64,000 nucleotides of DNA. Origin: Brevundimonas sp. Its GTDB lineage: Bacteria; Pseudomonadota; Alphaproteobacteria; Caulobacterales; Caulobacteraceae. The position numbers and the translations under genes are program-made. The notes beneath the pieces were generated by a model. It did not search any database. It worked only from the letters and a program-made list of their open reading frames with translations, and was not told the origin of the DNA. The stretch's first letter is position 1; every line of letters begins with the position of its first letter. The stretch is taken from contig NZ_JAHBYB010000005.1 of NCBI RefSeq assembly GCF_019636155.1, forward strand, positions 185,650 through 249,649. The letters are read 5' to 3'. This document shows, piece by piece, positions 37,544 through 45,553 of this stretch.

Positions 37544-37897
37544 ATGCGTTTTCCCGAACCCGTCCGCATGGCGGACGATGGCGATCACGGCCCAGTGTGG
37601 GCGCGCCGCAGCCGGCGGTCCAGCGGTAACCCGCTGATCGGGCTTCTGGTCACCCTTCTGGCGCTGTTCGGCGCTGTGACCCTGGTCATGTCGATCAAGG
37701 AGCGGTCGATCTCGGCGGGCGGGGCGGTGATGGACGGCTGGGTTTCCGGCGCCTGGAACGGCGTCCGGTCGCTGGCCGGCCAGGCGCCCGAGGCGGCCGA
37801 GAAGGCCGCGGACGAGGCTGGAGCGGCCGCCGCCAAGACCGGCGACGCTCTCCAGGCCGGCGCCCGTTCGGCCGCCGACGAGATCAAGAAGTCCTGA
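37544..37897 (+). CDS. Small single-span membrane protein, hypothetical
   Basis: The protein has 117 residues from the ATG at 37544, with GAGGGGG upstream. One membrane helix at about 29-49 (NPLIGLLVTLLALFGAVTLV) follows a basic cytoplasmic stretch (ARRSRRSSG). The C-terminal 60 residues are Ala/Glu/Lys-rich and helical (PEAAEKAADEAGAAAAKTGD), like a coiled or amphipathic tail. I recognise no family. Confidence 0.7.
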   Translation: MRFPEPVRMADDGDHGPVWARRSRRSSGNPLIGLLVTLLALFGAVTLVMSIKERSISAGGAVMDGWVSGAWNGVRSLAGQAPEAAEKAADEAGAAAAKTGDALQAGARSAADEIKKS

Positions 37898-37945
37898 TCC
37901 CGGGTCCGGGCGGAACGTCGGCGCCCGGCGCGCGTTCGGGCCGGC

Positions 37946-38923
37946 ATGCCGACAAGCTTGACCGATAAGAAACCGGCCGCGCGAAAGGCGCGAGTCCGGC
38001 CCGTGGCGAAGGGCGAGACCCCTGCGGGCCTCGCCCGTACGCCGCATGCGCGGCTGAAGACCGTGGTGATGCTGCTGAACCCGTTGTCGGGCAGCGTCGG
38101 GCCCAAGGCCCAGGCCGAAGCTCGGACCATATTCGCCGAGTTCGGACTGAAGGCGAAGATCATCCCCCTGAGCGGCGATTTCGGCGCCTGCCTGGACCGG
38201 GCCTTCGCCGCGCGGCCTGACGTCATCTTCGTTCTGGCGGGAGACGGCACGGCGGGGGCGGTGGCGGCCCGGGCGGGCGCCGACGGCCCCCTGGTGGCCC
38301 CCCTGCCGGGCGGCACAATGAACATGCTGCCCAAGGCCCTCTACGGCACGGCCGACTGGAAGGCGGCCCTGCGCGGCGCCCTGCAGGACGGCCAGCCCCA
38401 GTATGTGGCGGGCGGGCGCGTCGGCCGGGATCATCCCTTCTATTGTGCGGCCATACTGGGTTCCCCGGCCCTGTGGGCCCCGGCGCGCGAGGCCGTGCGC
38501 ACCGGCAAGCTGAAGCTGGCCTGGGCCTATGGCCGCCGGGCGCTGAGGCGCGCCTTTTCCGGCCGCATCCGCTTCAGCCTGGACGGCGCCCGCGCCCGGC
38601 GATCCGAAGCCCTGGTCCTGATCAGCCCGATGATCTCGCGCGCGATGGAGGAGCCGACCGGTCTGGAGGCCGCGGCCATGGACCCCGGTCACGCGGCCGA
38701 GGCCTTCCGCCTGGCCGCCCACGCCCTTTTCGACGACTGGCGCAGCGACCCATCGGTCTCGACCCGGCCAGCCCGGACCATCAAGGTCTGGGCCCGGTCG
38801 CGCATTCCGGCGGTGATCGACGGCGAACCCGTCCGACTGGAGCCGGAAGCGACCGTGACCTTCCTGCCTCGCGCCTTCCGGGCCCTGGCGCCACGGCCGC
38901 CGGCGGGCGAAGACAGCGTCTGA
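37946..38923 (+). CDS. Diacylglycerol kinase family lipid kinase
   Basis: The protein has 325 residues. The catalytic domain shows VVMLLNPLSGSVGPKAQAEA, VIFVLAGDGTAGAVAARAG (GDGT motif) and APLPGGTMNMLPKALYG. The first 35 residues are basic and probably unstructured. The family includes YegS and DgkB lipid kinases; the lipid substrate is not known. Its stop overlaps the start of the phosphoesterase gene by one base, so the two are coupled. Confidence 0.86.
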   Translation: MPTSLTDKKPAARKARVRPVAKGETPAGLARTPHARLKTVVMLLNPLSGSVGPKAQAEARTIFAEFGLKAKIIPLSGDFGACLDRAFAARPDVIFVLAGDGTAGAVAARAGADGPLVAPLPGGTMNMLPKALYGTADWKAALRGALQDGQPQYVAGGRVGRDHPFYCAAILGSPALWAPAREAVRTGKLKLAWAYGRRALRRAFSGRIRFSLDGARARRSEALVLISPMISRAMEEPTGLEAAAMDPGHAAEAFRLAAHALFDDWRSDPSVSTRPARTIKVWARSRIPAVIDGEPVRLEPEATVTFLPRAFRALAPRPPAGEDSV

Positions 38924-39774
38924 TGGGGCGGATTCTTCAGTTCTCGGACGTGCATTTCGGCCGCGAGCATGTCCACGCCTGCCGCGCCGCCCTGGACTAC
39001 GCCCACGCGACGCCGGCCGATCTGGTGCTGATCACCGGCGACATCACCCAAAAGGGCTATCCGGACGAGTTTCGCGAGGCTGGGGAATGGATCCGCGCCA
39101 TGCCGGCGCCGGTCTTCGTCACCGTCGGCAATCACGACGTGCCCTATTGGGACGTGGCGGCGCGGCTGTTCTGGCCCTGGCGCGCCTTTGAGGAAGCCAC
39201 CGGCCACCCGGCCCATGACCATGAGTTCAAGTCGGACGCGGTCATGGTGCGCGGCGTAACCACCGCCCGGGGCTGGCAGGCGCGGCTGAACTGGTCCAAG
39301 GGGGTCATCGACCTGAACCAGACGCGCCGCGCGGCCGAGGCTCTGAGAAACGCGCCGGTCGGGGCCCTGCGCATCCTGGCCTGCCATCACCCCCTGATCG
39401 AGATGATCGGCGCCCCCATGACGGGCGAGGTCAAGCGCGGCGATGCGGCGGCCCTGATCTTCGCCGAGGCGGGGGTCGATCTGGTGATGACCGGCCATAT
39501 CCATGTGCCCTTCGCCCTGCCCATCGACCTGTCCGACCGCTGTTCCTACGCCGTGGGCTGCGGGACGCTGTCGCACCGCGAGCGGGGCGCGCCGCCCAGC
39601 TTCAACCAGATCGACTGGGACGCGCATGAGATCGTGGTGACGGCCCTGGCCTGGATCGACGGCGCCTTCACCCCGCGCCAGACCTGGCGTCTGCCGCGTC
39701 GCCAGGACACGCGCCACGCGGAAACCGCGCCGGATCCCGCCGTCCCCGGCGCATTGGAAGCCGCCGGGGCCTGA
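38923..39774 (+). CDS. Calcineurin-like metallophosphoesterase
   Basis: The protein has 283 residues from the ATG at 38923 (TGATG overlap with the kinase gene). All metallophosphoesterase motifs are seen: LQFSDVHFGREH, LVLITGDITQKGYPDE, VTVGNHDVPYWD, LACHHPLIEM and VMTGHIHVPFAL. The pairing with a lipid kinase in this order suggests a role in phospholipid or phosphosugar turnover, which I infer only from context. A strong terminator follows 12 nt after the stop. Confidence 0.9.
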   Translation: MGRILQFSDVHFGREHVHACRAALDYAHATPADLVLITGDITQKGYPDEFREAGEWIRAMPAPVFVTVGNHDVPYWDVAARLFWPWRAFEEATGHPAHDHEFKSDAVMVRGVTTARGWQARLNWSKGVIDLNQTRRAAEALRNAPVGALRILACHHPLIEMIGAPMTGEVKRGDAAALIFAEAGVDLVMTGHIHVPFALPIDLSDRCSYAVGCGTLSHRERGAPPSFNQIDWDAHEIVVTALAWIDGAFTPRQTWRLPRRQDTRHAETAPDPAVPGALEAAGA

Positions 39775-39786
39775 GCGGCGGGCATG

Positions 39787-39825
39787 AAGAAGGCCGCATC
39801 CGAAGATGCGGCCTTCTTGGCTTTT
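39787..39825 (+). terminator. Strong rho-independent terminator
   Basis: A perfect 14-bp stem AAGAAGGCCGCATC / GATGCGGCCTTCTT with loop CGAA is followed by GGCTTTT. It ends the kinase-phosphoesterase operon, and lies 16 nt from the 3' end of the convergent DUF1328 gene. Confidence 0.92.
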
Positions 39826-39840
39826 ACAAACCTGACGTCG

Positions 39841-40014
39841 TCAGACGCGCGGTCCGCGTCGCAGTCCGCCGATCACGAAGGACACGACCAGCAGGATCAG
39901 GAAGACGACGAACAGCACATAGGCGATGTTCATCGACAGACCGGCCACGCCCCCGGCGCCGAGGGCGCCGGCAACCAGGGCGAGAACGAGAAAGATAAGG
40001 GCCCAACGCAGCAT
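39841..40014 (-). CDS. DUF1328 small membrane protein (YtjA-like)
   Basis: The protein has 57 residues from the ATG at 40014, with GGAGACC upstream. The family pattern LRWALIFLVLALVAGALGAG, then NIAYVLFVVFLILLVVSFVI gives two membrane helices. Function unknown; members are common in stress-related gene groups. It is the last of three small minus-strand membrane-protein genes. Confidence 0.88.
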   Translation of the reverse strand: MLRWALIFLVLALVAGALGAGGVAGLSMNIAYVLFVVFLILLVVSFVIGGLRRGPRV

Positions 40015-40101
40015 TTCAGGGTCTCCGCTCGGTTGAGAAATCGGCGGCGGCACCGTGCCGCGCCTGATAAATCAACGCTCTGAGACCCGGGCCGTTCCGC
40101 C

Positions 40102-40494
40102 TCAGCGATGCCGACGACCGTGTGGTTTTTCCGTGAAGGCGGCCGCGACCATGGAGGCCAGGGCCGGGTTGCGCAGGAAGATGAAACCACCGGCCAGGGC
40201 CGCCGCCGTGCCCAGGATGGGCCGCTGGCGGAACAGGGCGAAGGCGCGTTCGCCCAGGCCCATGGGTTCATCCTCTTCCTCATCCTCGTCATCCTGGCGT
40301 TTCAGGTAGACGAGCGCCGTGACCAGGGCCACGACGGCGAAGGTCAACGCCGTCAGGGCCGCCGCGCCCAGGGGCGCCAGAACCAGGCACAGAGCGTAGA
40401 ATTCCGCCGCCCCGAGGGCCACGACGACGACGAACGCGCACGCCGCCACCACGGCGGCGGCGGCGGCCTTCCTGACCAGCCCCCGACCCAGCAT
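40102..40494 (-). CDS. Small membrane protein, phage-holin-superfamily-III-like
   Basis: The protein has 130 residues. Two long hydrophobic segments (AAAAAVVAACAFVVVVALGA and PLGAAALTALTFAVVALVTA) are followed by an acidic stretch (KRQDDEDEEEDEP) and a third weak segment. The build resembles the holin superfamily III proteins found next to DUF883 genes in bacteria; nothing here suggests a prophage. Its ATG overlaps the DUF883 gene stop (TGATG). Confidence 0.7.
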   Translation of the reverse strand: MLGRGLVRKAAAAAVVAACAFVVVVALGAAEFYALCLVLAPLGAAALTALTFAVVALVTALVYLKRQDDEDEEEDEPMGLGERAFALFRQRPILGTAAALAGGFIFLRNPALASMVAAAFTEKPHGRRHR

Positions 40495-40871
40495 CAGCGC
40501 CGACGGCCCGCCAGCAGCAGGCCCAGGACGACGCCGACGCCCAGAGCGATGGCGGTCGACTGGATCGGGCGTTCCTGCACCCGCTCGGTCAGGTAGCGCT
40601 GGGCCTCGTCCAGGCGCTCGGCGGCGTCGTCGTAATATTCGCGGCCGCGCACGCGGGCTTCATCGTAATAGCCGCGGGCCTGTTGGCGCAGTTCATCGCC
40701 TCGGGCGCGCAACTGGGCGCCGGCCTCGCCGGCCTTCTCGCGGATGCGGGCCTCGGCGGCGCCGGCCTTCTCGCGCAGGCGCGCGGTTTCCTCGCGCGCT
40801 CCGGTCTTCAGATCCTCCTTGAGGGTCTTCAGGTCGTTCTTGATGTCTTCTCTCGCCTTGGTCGTGGCCAT
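40494..40871 (-). CDS. DUF883 (ElaB/YqjD-like) membrane-anchored protein
   Basis: The protein has 125 residues from the ATG at 40871. It is a long charged helix (KAREDIKNDLKTLKEDLKTG, then REKAGAAEARIREKAGEAGA) ending in a C-terminal membrane anchor with Arg tail (TAIALGVGVVLGLLLAGRRR). E. coli YqjD and ElaB bind ribosomes at the membrane in stationary phase. It heads the small membrane-protein operon. Confidence 0.87.
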   Translation of the reverse strand: MATTKAREDIKNDLKTLKEDLKTGAREETARLREKAGAAEARIREKAGEAGAQLRARGDELRQQARGYYDEARVRGREYYDDAAERLDEAQRYLTERVQERPIQSTAIALGVGVVLGLLLAGRRR

Positions 40872-40940
40872 GATGCGCGCTCCGGTCTTAAGCTTGACGG
40901 TTAGATAGGGAACCCCGCCCGAAAACGCCACACAAAGGCG

Positions 40941-40972
40941 ACGGTTCCCGCATCGCAGCATGCGGGAGCCGT
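40941..40972. other. Hairpin in the divergent gap upstream of the FAH hydrolase gene
   Basis: A 13-bp stem ACGGTTCCCGCAT / ATGCGGGAGCCGT with one G-T pair and loop CGCAGC is directly followed by TTGACA at 40972-40977. No T-run is present. It could be an operator or an RNA hairpin in the 136-bp gap. Confidence 0.45.
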
Positions 40973-41007
40973 TGACAGCGATCTTCCCTGGGGTCACGCC
41001 TCGGCCC

Positions 41008-41655
41008 ATGACCTGGCTGTTCCCGCCCGCGCCCACACCGTCCCTGCCGATCCTAGGCCGGGAGCAGCGATTCCCGGTTCGCCGCATCCTGTGCGTGGGC
41101 CAGAATTACGCCGCCCATGCGCGCGAGATGGGCCAGGCTCGGGCCGATCCCTTCTTCTTCTCCAAACCGGCCGACGCCCTGGTCTGCGACGGCGCCGATC
41201 CGGCCTATCCGTCGGCCACCCAGAACCTGCACCACGAGGTCGAACTGGTCTGCGCCATCGGCGAGGGCGGGCGCATCGTCGGCTGGGCGGTCGGCTGCGA
41301 TCTGACGCGGCGCGACCTGCAGGCGGCGGCCAAGGCCGCGGGCCGCCCCTGGGACGCGGCCAAGGGCTTCGACCAGTCCGCGCCCTGTGGAGCCCTGACC
41401 CTGGGCGACCTGCCAGATCCGACGGCGGCGATCACCCTTCGCGTCAATGGTCAGGCGCGTCAATCGGGCCGGCTGGACGACATGGTGTGGAGTCCCGAAG
41501 AGGTCGTCCAGAAGGCGGCGACCCTCTGGGCCGTGCGGCCCGGCGACCTGATCTTCACCGGCACGCCGGAGGGGGTGGGGCCCCTGACGCCGGGCGACCG
41601 GGTCGAGGCGGCCATCGAAGGGCTTACGCCCCTCAGCTTCACGGTGCGGCCATGA
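41008..41655 (+). CDS. Fumarylacetoacetate hydrolase family protein, probable fumarylpyruvate hydrolase
   Basis: The protein has 215 residues from the ATG at 41008. The short FAH fold is seen in RRILCVGQNYAAHAREMG, NLHHEVELVCAIGEGG (metal-binding acidic residues), WAVGCDLTRRDLQAAAK and LIFTGTPEGVGPL. The length fits the fumarylpyruvate/acylpyruvate hydrolase group (NagK, YcgM) and not the long tyrosine-pathway enzyme. The ATGA overlap with the next isomerase gene supports a joint step in gentisate or homogentisate breakdown. Confidence 0.87.
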   Translation: MTWLFPPAPTPSLPILGREQRFPVRRILCVGQNYAAHAREMGQARADPFFFSKPADALVCDGADPAYPSATQNLHHEVELVCAIGEGGRIVGWAVGCDLTRRDLQAAAKAAGRPWDAAKGFDQSAPCGALTLGDLPDPTAAITLRVNGQARQSGRLDDMVWSPEEVVQKAATLWAVRPGDLIFTGTPEGVGPLTPGDRVEAAIEGLTPLSFTVRP

Positions 41656-42284
41656 TCCTGCACGGCTACTGGCGGTCCGGCACCAGCTATCGCACGCGAA
41701 TCGCCCTGAACCTGAAGGGCCTGGCCTATGAGCAGCGGGGGATCGACCTGCGCCAGGGCGATCAGCGCTCGGCGGCCTATCTGCGGCTCAACCCCCAGGG
41801 CCTGGTTCCGGCCCTGGAGGTCGATGGCGCGGTCCTGATCCAGAGCCCGGCCATACTGGAATGGCTGGAGGAAACCCATCCGACCCCGCCCTTGCTGCCG
41901 GCCGATCCGATGGCGCGGGCGCAGGTGCGGGCCATGGCGGCGGTGGTCGGCTGTGACATCCACCCGCTGAACAATCTGCGCGTCGGCAAGGCCCTGCGTG
42001 AAGGATTCGGCGCCGATCAGGCCGCCGTCGACGCCTGGGCCGGACGCTGGATCGACGCAGGGTTCGCGACCCTGGAGGCCCTGGTGGCGCGGCACGGCGA
42101 CGGCTGGTGCTTCGGTGACGCCCCGACCCTGGCGGACTGCTATCTGATCCCGCAGATCTATTCGGCGCGTCGGTTCAATGTCGCCGTGGACGCCTTCCCT
42201 CGCCTGCGGGCCATAGAGGCGGCGGCCCAGGCCCACCCCGCCTTCCAGGCCGCCCATCCGGACCGCCAGCCCGACGCAGACTGA
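41652..42284 (+). CDS. maiA: Maleylacetoacetate / maleylpyruvate isomerase (zeta-class GST)
   Basis: This glutathione-dependent isomerase has 210 residues. The zeta-class active-site motif is SGTSYRTRIALNLKGL, and NPQGLVPALEVDGAVLIQSP binds glutathione. The C-terminal part includes FGDAPTLADCYLIPQI. It isomerises the maleyl intermediate to the fumaryl one that the preceding hydrolase splits. No ring-cleaving dioxygenase is in the window, so the upper pathway is elsewhere. Which aromatic acid is used cannot be told. Confidence 0.88.
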   Translation: MILHGYWRSGTSYRTRIALNLKGLAYEQRGIDLRQGDQRSAAYLRLNPQGLVPALEVDGAVLIQSPAILEWLEETHPTPPLLPADPMARAQVRAMAAVVGCDIHPLNNLRVGKALREGFGADQAAVDAWAGRWIDAGFATLEALVARHGDGWCFGDAPTLADCYLIPQIYSARRFNVAVDAFPRLRAIEAAAQAHPAFQAAHPDRQPDAD

Positions 42285-42374
42285 TCCGGCGCCCGCGCGA
42301 CCCGCGTTCGCCTGGTAAGGGTTCGTAAGGGTCTCGTGGACGGTCCCTTAAACATTGTTCGTCAGGGTGGTCGG

Positions 42375-43283
42375 GTGACGTCCCCGTCTTCGCCCTCTCC
42401 CGTCGACCGCCTGGCCCTGGCGGTGGTGACCGAGCCCGAACGGGCCCTGGGCGCTGTGATGGCCGCGCCCGCCGGCGCGCGCGAGGATGCGATGCGCCAT
42501 CTGCTGCAGACCGCGGCCGAGGGCGGCGTCGGCCTGGTGGCCACCCGGCCGGACGGCGACGGCGAACGATTGCTGGGCCAGGCCTGGCCCTTTCCCTCGC
42601 CCTTCCGGGTCAGCGTCCGCACCGTCTCGGTTTCCGAAGGCGTTGATCGGGTCGAGGCGCGCGCCCGCCGCTCGCTGGAGCGTCTGGGCCTGCCGCGCGG
42701 CGACGTGCTTCTGGTCTCCAACGCCGCCGACCTGGCCGGGTCCGAGGGCCGCGCCCTGTGGGACCGTCTGAACGCCCTGAAGGATCGCGGCCTGTTCCGC
42801 CGCATCGGCCTGTGCGCCGAAATCGACGACGGGCCCGTGGTTCTGGCGCGCCGGCTTCAGCCGGATGTGATCCAGCTGCAGTGCAACCTGCTGGATCAGC
42901 GGGCGGTCAACGACGGGATCATCGCCGCCCTGGCGGCCCAGGGCTGCGCGGTGCACGCCTCATCCATCTTCGCCGGCGGGGTCCTGTTCGCCGACAGCGA
43001 GGGCCTGCCGCCCGCCCTGACCGGCCATGCCCTGGCCCTGTCGCGCACCCGTCGGCGTCTCGCCGAGGCGCGGCTGGACCCGATGCAGGCGGCCCTGGCC
43101 TTCGCCCTGGGCCTGGAGGGGGTCGACGCCGTGGTGGCCAGCGTCGCCTCGGCGGCCGAGCTGCGCGCCATCCTGGCCGCCGCCCACGCCCCCGCCCCGG
43201 CCCTGGACTGGACCACCCTGGGGCTGGAGGCGCCGGCGGCCTTCGCCGCCGACGCCCGCCGCCGCATCAGTAGCGCAGCCTGA
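42375..43283 (+). CDS. Aldo/keto reductase-like protein, probably catalytically degenerate
   Basis: The protein has 302 residues from a GTG at 42375; an in-frame GTG at 42336 is the alternative. The fold pattern of aldo/keto reductases is present (RSLERLGLPRGDVLL, LKDRGLFRRIGLCAEI, VIQLQCNLLDQR). In the usual catalytic places I see GLVATRPDGDGERLLG where FDTA..YG is expected, RVSVRTVS where the Lys strand lies, and VLLVSNAADL where the His strand lies. Asp, Tyr, Lys and His all appear lost. It may bind a ligand or act structurally. Its 3' end overlaps btuB by 17 nt. Confidence 0.75.
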   Translation: MTSPSSPSPVDRLALAVVTEPERALGAVMAAPAGAREDAMRHLLQTAAEGGVGLVATRPDGDGERLLGQAWPFPSPFRVSVRTVSVSEGVDRVEARARRSLERLGLPRGDVLLVSNAADLAGSEGRALWDRLNALKDRGLFRRIGLCAEIDDGPVVLARRLQPDVIQLQCNLLDQRAVNDGIIAALAAQGCAVHASSIFAGGVLFADSEGLPPALTGHALALSRTRRRLAEARLDPMQAALAFALGLEGVDAVVASVASAAELRAILAAAHAPAPALDWTTLGLEAPAAFAADARRRISSAA

Positions 43284-45087
43284 CGCCCACATAGGCGGTG
43301 CGGCCCGGCTCGCCGTAGCCGAACACCTGCTGGTAGTGCTTGTCCGCCAGGTTCTCGATCCGCGCCGTCAGGACGACATGGTCGTTCAACGCATAGGCCG
43401 CGTTCAGATTGGCCGTGACGAAGCCCTTCTTGGCCACGGTGACGCCATTGTCGGTGTCGTCCTGGTCGCCTTCGGCCCGGACGGTCACGGCCCCCGACAG
43501 CCGTTCGCCGGTCCAGGCCAGGGTGGCCGAGCCCGAATGTTCCGGCACCCGCAGCAGGCGGACACCGGCGCCCAGGTCCTGGGCGTCGGTCCAGGCGTAG
43601 GCGACGGTCAGGCCGAATCCACCCCCCAGTCGCGCCCGGCCTTCCAGCTCGAACCCATCGGTGCGAGTATGGTCGATGTTGATGTACTGGCCGGCGCGAT
43701 AGACGATCTGGTCCTCGACGTTCAGCCGATACAGAGTCGCCCGCCCGTCGATGCGGCCGTCCGACGAGGCCCAGCCCAGGGCGACCTCGACGCTGTCGGC
43801 CGTTTCCGGCGTCAGCTCGGGCCAGGGCAGGGGCGCATAGCACCAGTCGCACAGGGCCTGGCTGACGGTCGGAGCCTTGAAGCCGGTGCCATAGGCCCCC
43901 GACAGGATGAAGCCGCCCGACAGATCATAGGCGGCCGAGATGCGGCCCGTGGTCTTGCCGCCGAAATCGTCGGTGTCGTCATGACGCAGGCCAGCGGTGA
44001 CGTTAAGCGGACCTGCATCATACTGGGCGACGCCGAACACCGAGGTGATGGCCAGGTCGGCCGACAGACCCGACGACAGGTCGCCGTGTGATTCCTCCCG
44101 CTCGGCGCCGAAGGCGTAGGTCAGGTCGCCGGACGCCCCATCCGCCTGCCAGCTAAAGACCTGGCGATCGCCGGTGAAGGTCGAACCGAAGCCGCTGCTG
44201 TAGGAGGTGCGTTCGATCTCCGAGGCCGCGACGCTGAGCTGGTGCTTCAGGCCGAAGGCGGAGGCCTTCAACCGGGCGAAGCCCGACCATTGCTCGCTGT
44301 CCTGGGTGTCGGCGGTGTCGGCCAGGCTGTAGGTCGGCGGCGGGAAACCGTCGATGTCGGCATGGTTGTCGGTCCAGCGCAGCGAGCCGTCCAGGCTGAC
44401 TGTGTCGGAAAGTGCCACGCGGCCCCGGGCGCCGACCGTGGTGCTGCGCAGGCCGTCCGGCTCGGGATTGCCGTCCGCCTCGTCGGCGGCCGAGACGCCG
44501 TCGGTCTGGAAGCGCGAGACATAGGCGCTGAAGGCGTAGGCGTCGGTGGCCACGCCCGCCGACAGGCGGCCGCGCCGGGTATCCAGGCTGCCCGCCTCCA
44601 GCTGGGCCTCCAGCCCGTCCAGTTCGCGGGTGGTGAAGGCGATCACCCCGCCGATGGCGTCCGACCCCCACAGCGAGGACTGCGGGCCGCTGAGCACCTC
44701 GATGCGCTCGACGCCCGCCAGTTCAAAGCCCGCGAAGTCGAAGGCGCCGTTGATCTCGGCCGGATCGTTGACCGGGGCGCCGTCGACCAGGACCAGGGTC
44801 TTGCCCGGCGTGGCGCCGCGCATCCGCACCTGGGCCACGCCGCCGAAGGCGCCGGTTCGGGTCACCGAGAGGCCGGGAATATCGGCCAGTATGTCCGAGG
44901 CGAAGACGGCGCCGCGCTGGGTGATGGCCGTCTCGTCGATCACCCGGGCGCCGGGCGTGTCGGCGACGATGGCCGGGATGCGGGTGGCCGTGATGACCAC
45001 CTCCTCCAGCGGCTCGGCGACCGTCTGGGCGTGGGCGGACAAGGGAAGGGCGACGAGCGCCGCCGTGGAAAGCAGGATGGACCGCAT
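43267..45087 (-). CDS. btuB: BtuB-like TonB-dependent vitamin B12 receptor
   Basis: The outer-membrane receptor has 606 residues, close to BtuB length. The signal peptide MRSILLSTAALVALPLSAHA is followed by a TonB box (EEVVITATRIP). The plug has LVLVDGAPVNDPAEINGAFD, VERIEVLSGPQSSLWGSDAI, and the barrel ends in AYVGVRLRY. The cobalamin riboswitch upstream strongly supports B12 or cobinamide uptake. It is convergent with the aldo/keto reductase-like gene. Confidence 0.92.
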   Translation of the reverse strand: MRSILLSTAALVALPLSAHAQTVAEPLEEVVITATRIPAIVADTPGARVIDETAITQRGAVFASDILADIPGLSVTRTGAFGGVAQVRMRGATPGKTLVLVDGAPVNDPAEINGAFDFAGFELAGVERIEVLSGPQSSLWGSDAIGGVIAFTTRELDGLEAQLEAGSLDTRRGRLSAGVATDAYAFSAYVSRFQTDGVSAADEADGNPEPDGLRSTTVGARGRVALSDTVSLDGSLRWTDNHADIDGFPPPTYSLADTADTQDSEQWSGFARLKASAFGLKHQLSVAASEIERTSYSSGFGSTFTGDRQVFSWQADGASGDLTYAFGAEREESHGDLSSGLSADLAITSVFGVAQYDAGPLNVTAGLRHDDTDDFGGKTTGRISAAYDLSGGFILSGAYGTGFKAPTVSQALCDWCYAPLPWPELTPETADSVEVALGWASSDGRIDGRATLYRLNVEDQIVYRAGQYINIDHTRTDGFELEGRARLGGGFGLTVAYAWTDAQDLGAGVRLLRVPEHSGSATLAWTGERLSGAVTVRAEGDQDDTDNGVTVAKKGFVTANLNAAYALNDHVVLTARIENLADKHYQQVFGYGEPGRTAYVGVRLRY

Positions 45088-45254
45088 GGGTCAGTCTCCG
45101 TCGAGATCGGGGCGCGGCGCGCGCCCGGACCGAAGGATGCGACCGATCCGCCGGTCCCCGCGGGCGGGGCCGGACGACGCCGGATCGGGTCGCTTCGACG
45201 GACCTTCGATCTCGAAGGCATGGGTCCCGCGTCACCTGCCTGTTCCCGGACAGC

Positions 45255-45465
45255 GGACGAGCGACGTCGGCGGCCAGGTCTCCTGGCTTGCGGGTCAACC
45301 GCCGCCGTTCCCGCCTTCCCGGTCGCCCTGCGGGCTTCCAGTGACGCCGGGATCGAGATCCCGGATCGAACGACGGCGTCGCCGCCTACAGTTGCGGGCA
45401 CAGCCGCGGTGTCTGACCGCGTTCCCTTAACCGCCTGTAGCGGCTTTTCGCAGGTGCGGCGCGGC
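45255..45465 (-). ncRNA. Cobalamin riboswitch upstream of btuB
   Basis: On the minus strand I see AAGGGAACGCGGTC, then GGCTGTGCCCGCAACTGTA (45386-45404) and the B12 box core GCCAGGAGACCTGGC (45273-45287), in the order expected for the cobalamin aptamer. About 170 nt separate it from the btuB ATG. This leader contains a CCTTCG-AGAT-CGAAGG hairpin and no T-run after a stem, so control is probably of translation through the GGAGA site. Exact ends are estimates. Confidence 0.92.
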
Positions 45466-45553
45466 GCTGCAACACTCATCCCCCAGAGCGTGCGGACGGC
45501 GCATCGTTCCCGCTTGAGCCGACCGGCCCGATCCGTCACCCTGCGGTCACGCC

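Noticed and set aside
40102-40494. Prophage holin
   Set aside because: The gene resembles holin superfamily III only in membrane build. No phage gene is near, and its partners are chromosomal stress-type small proteins.
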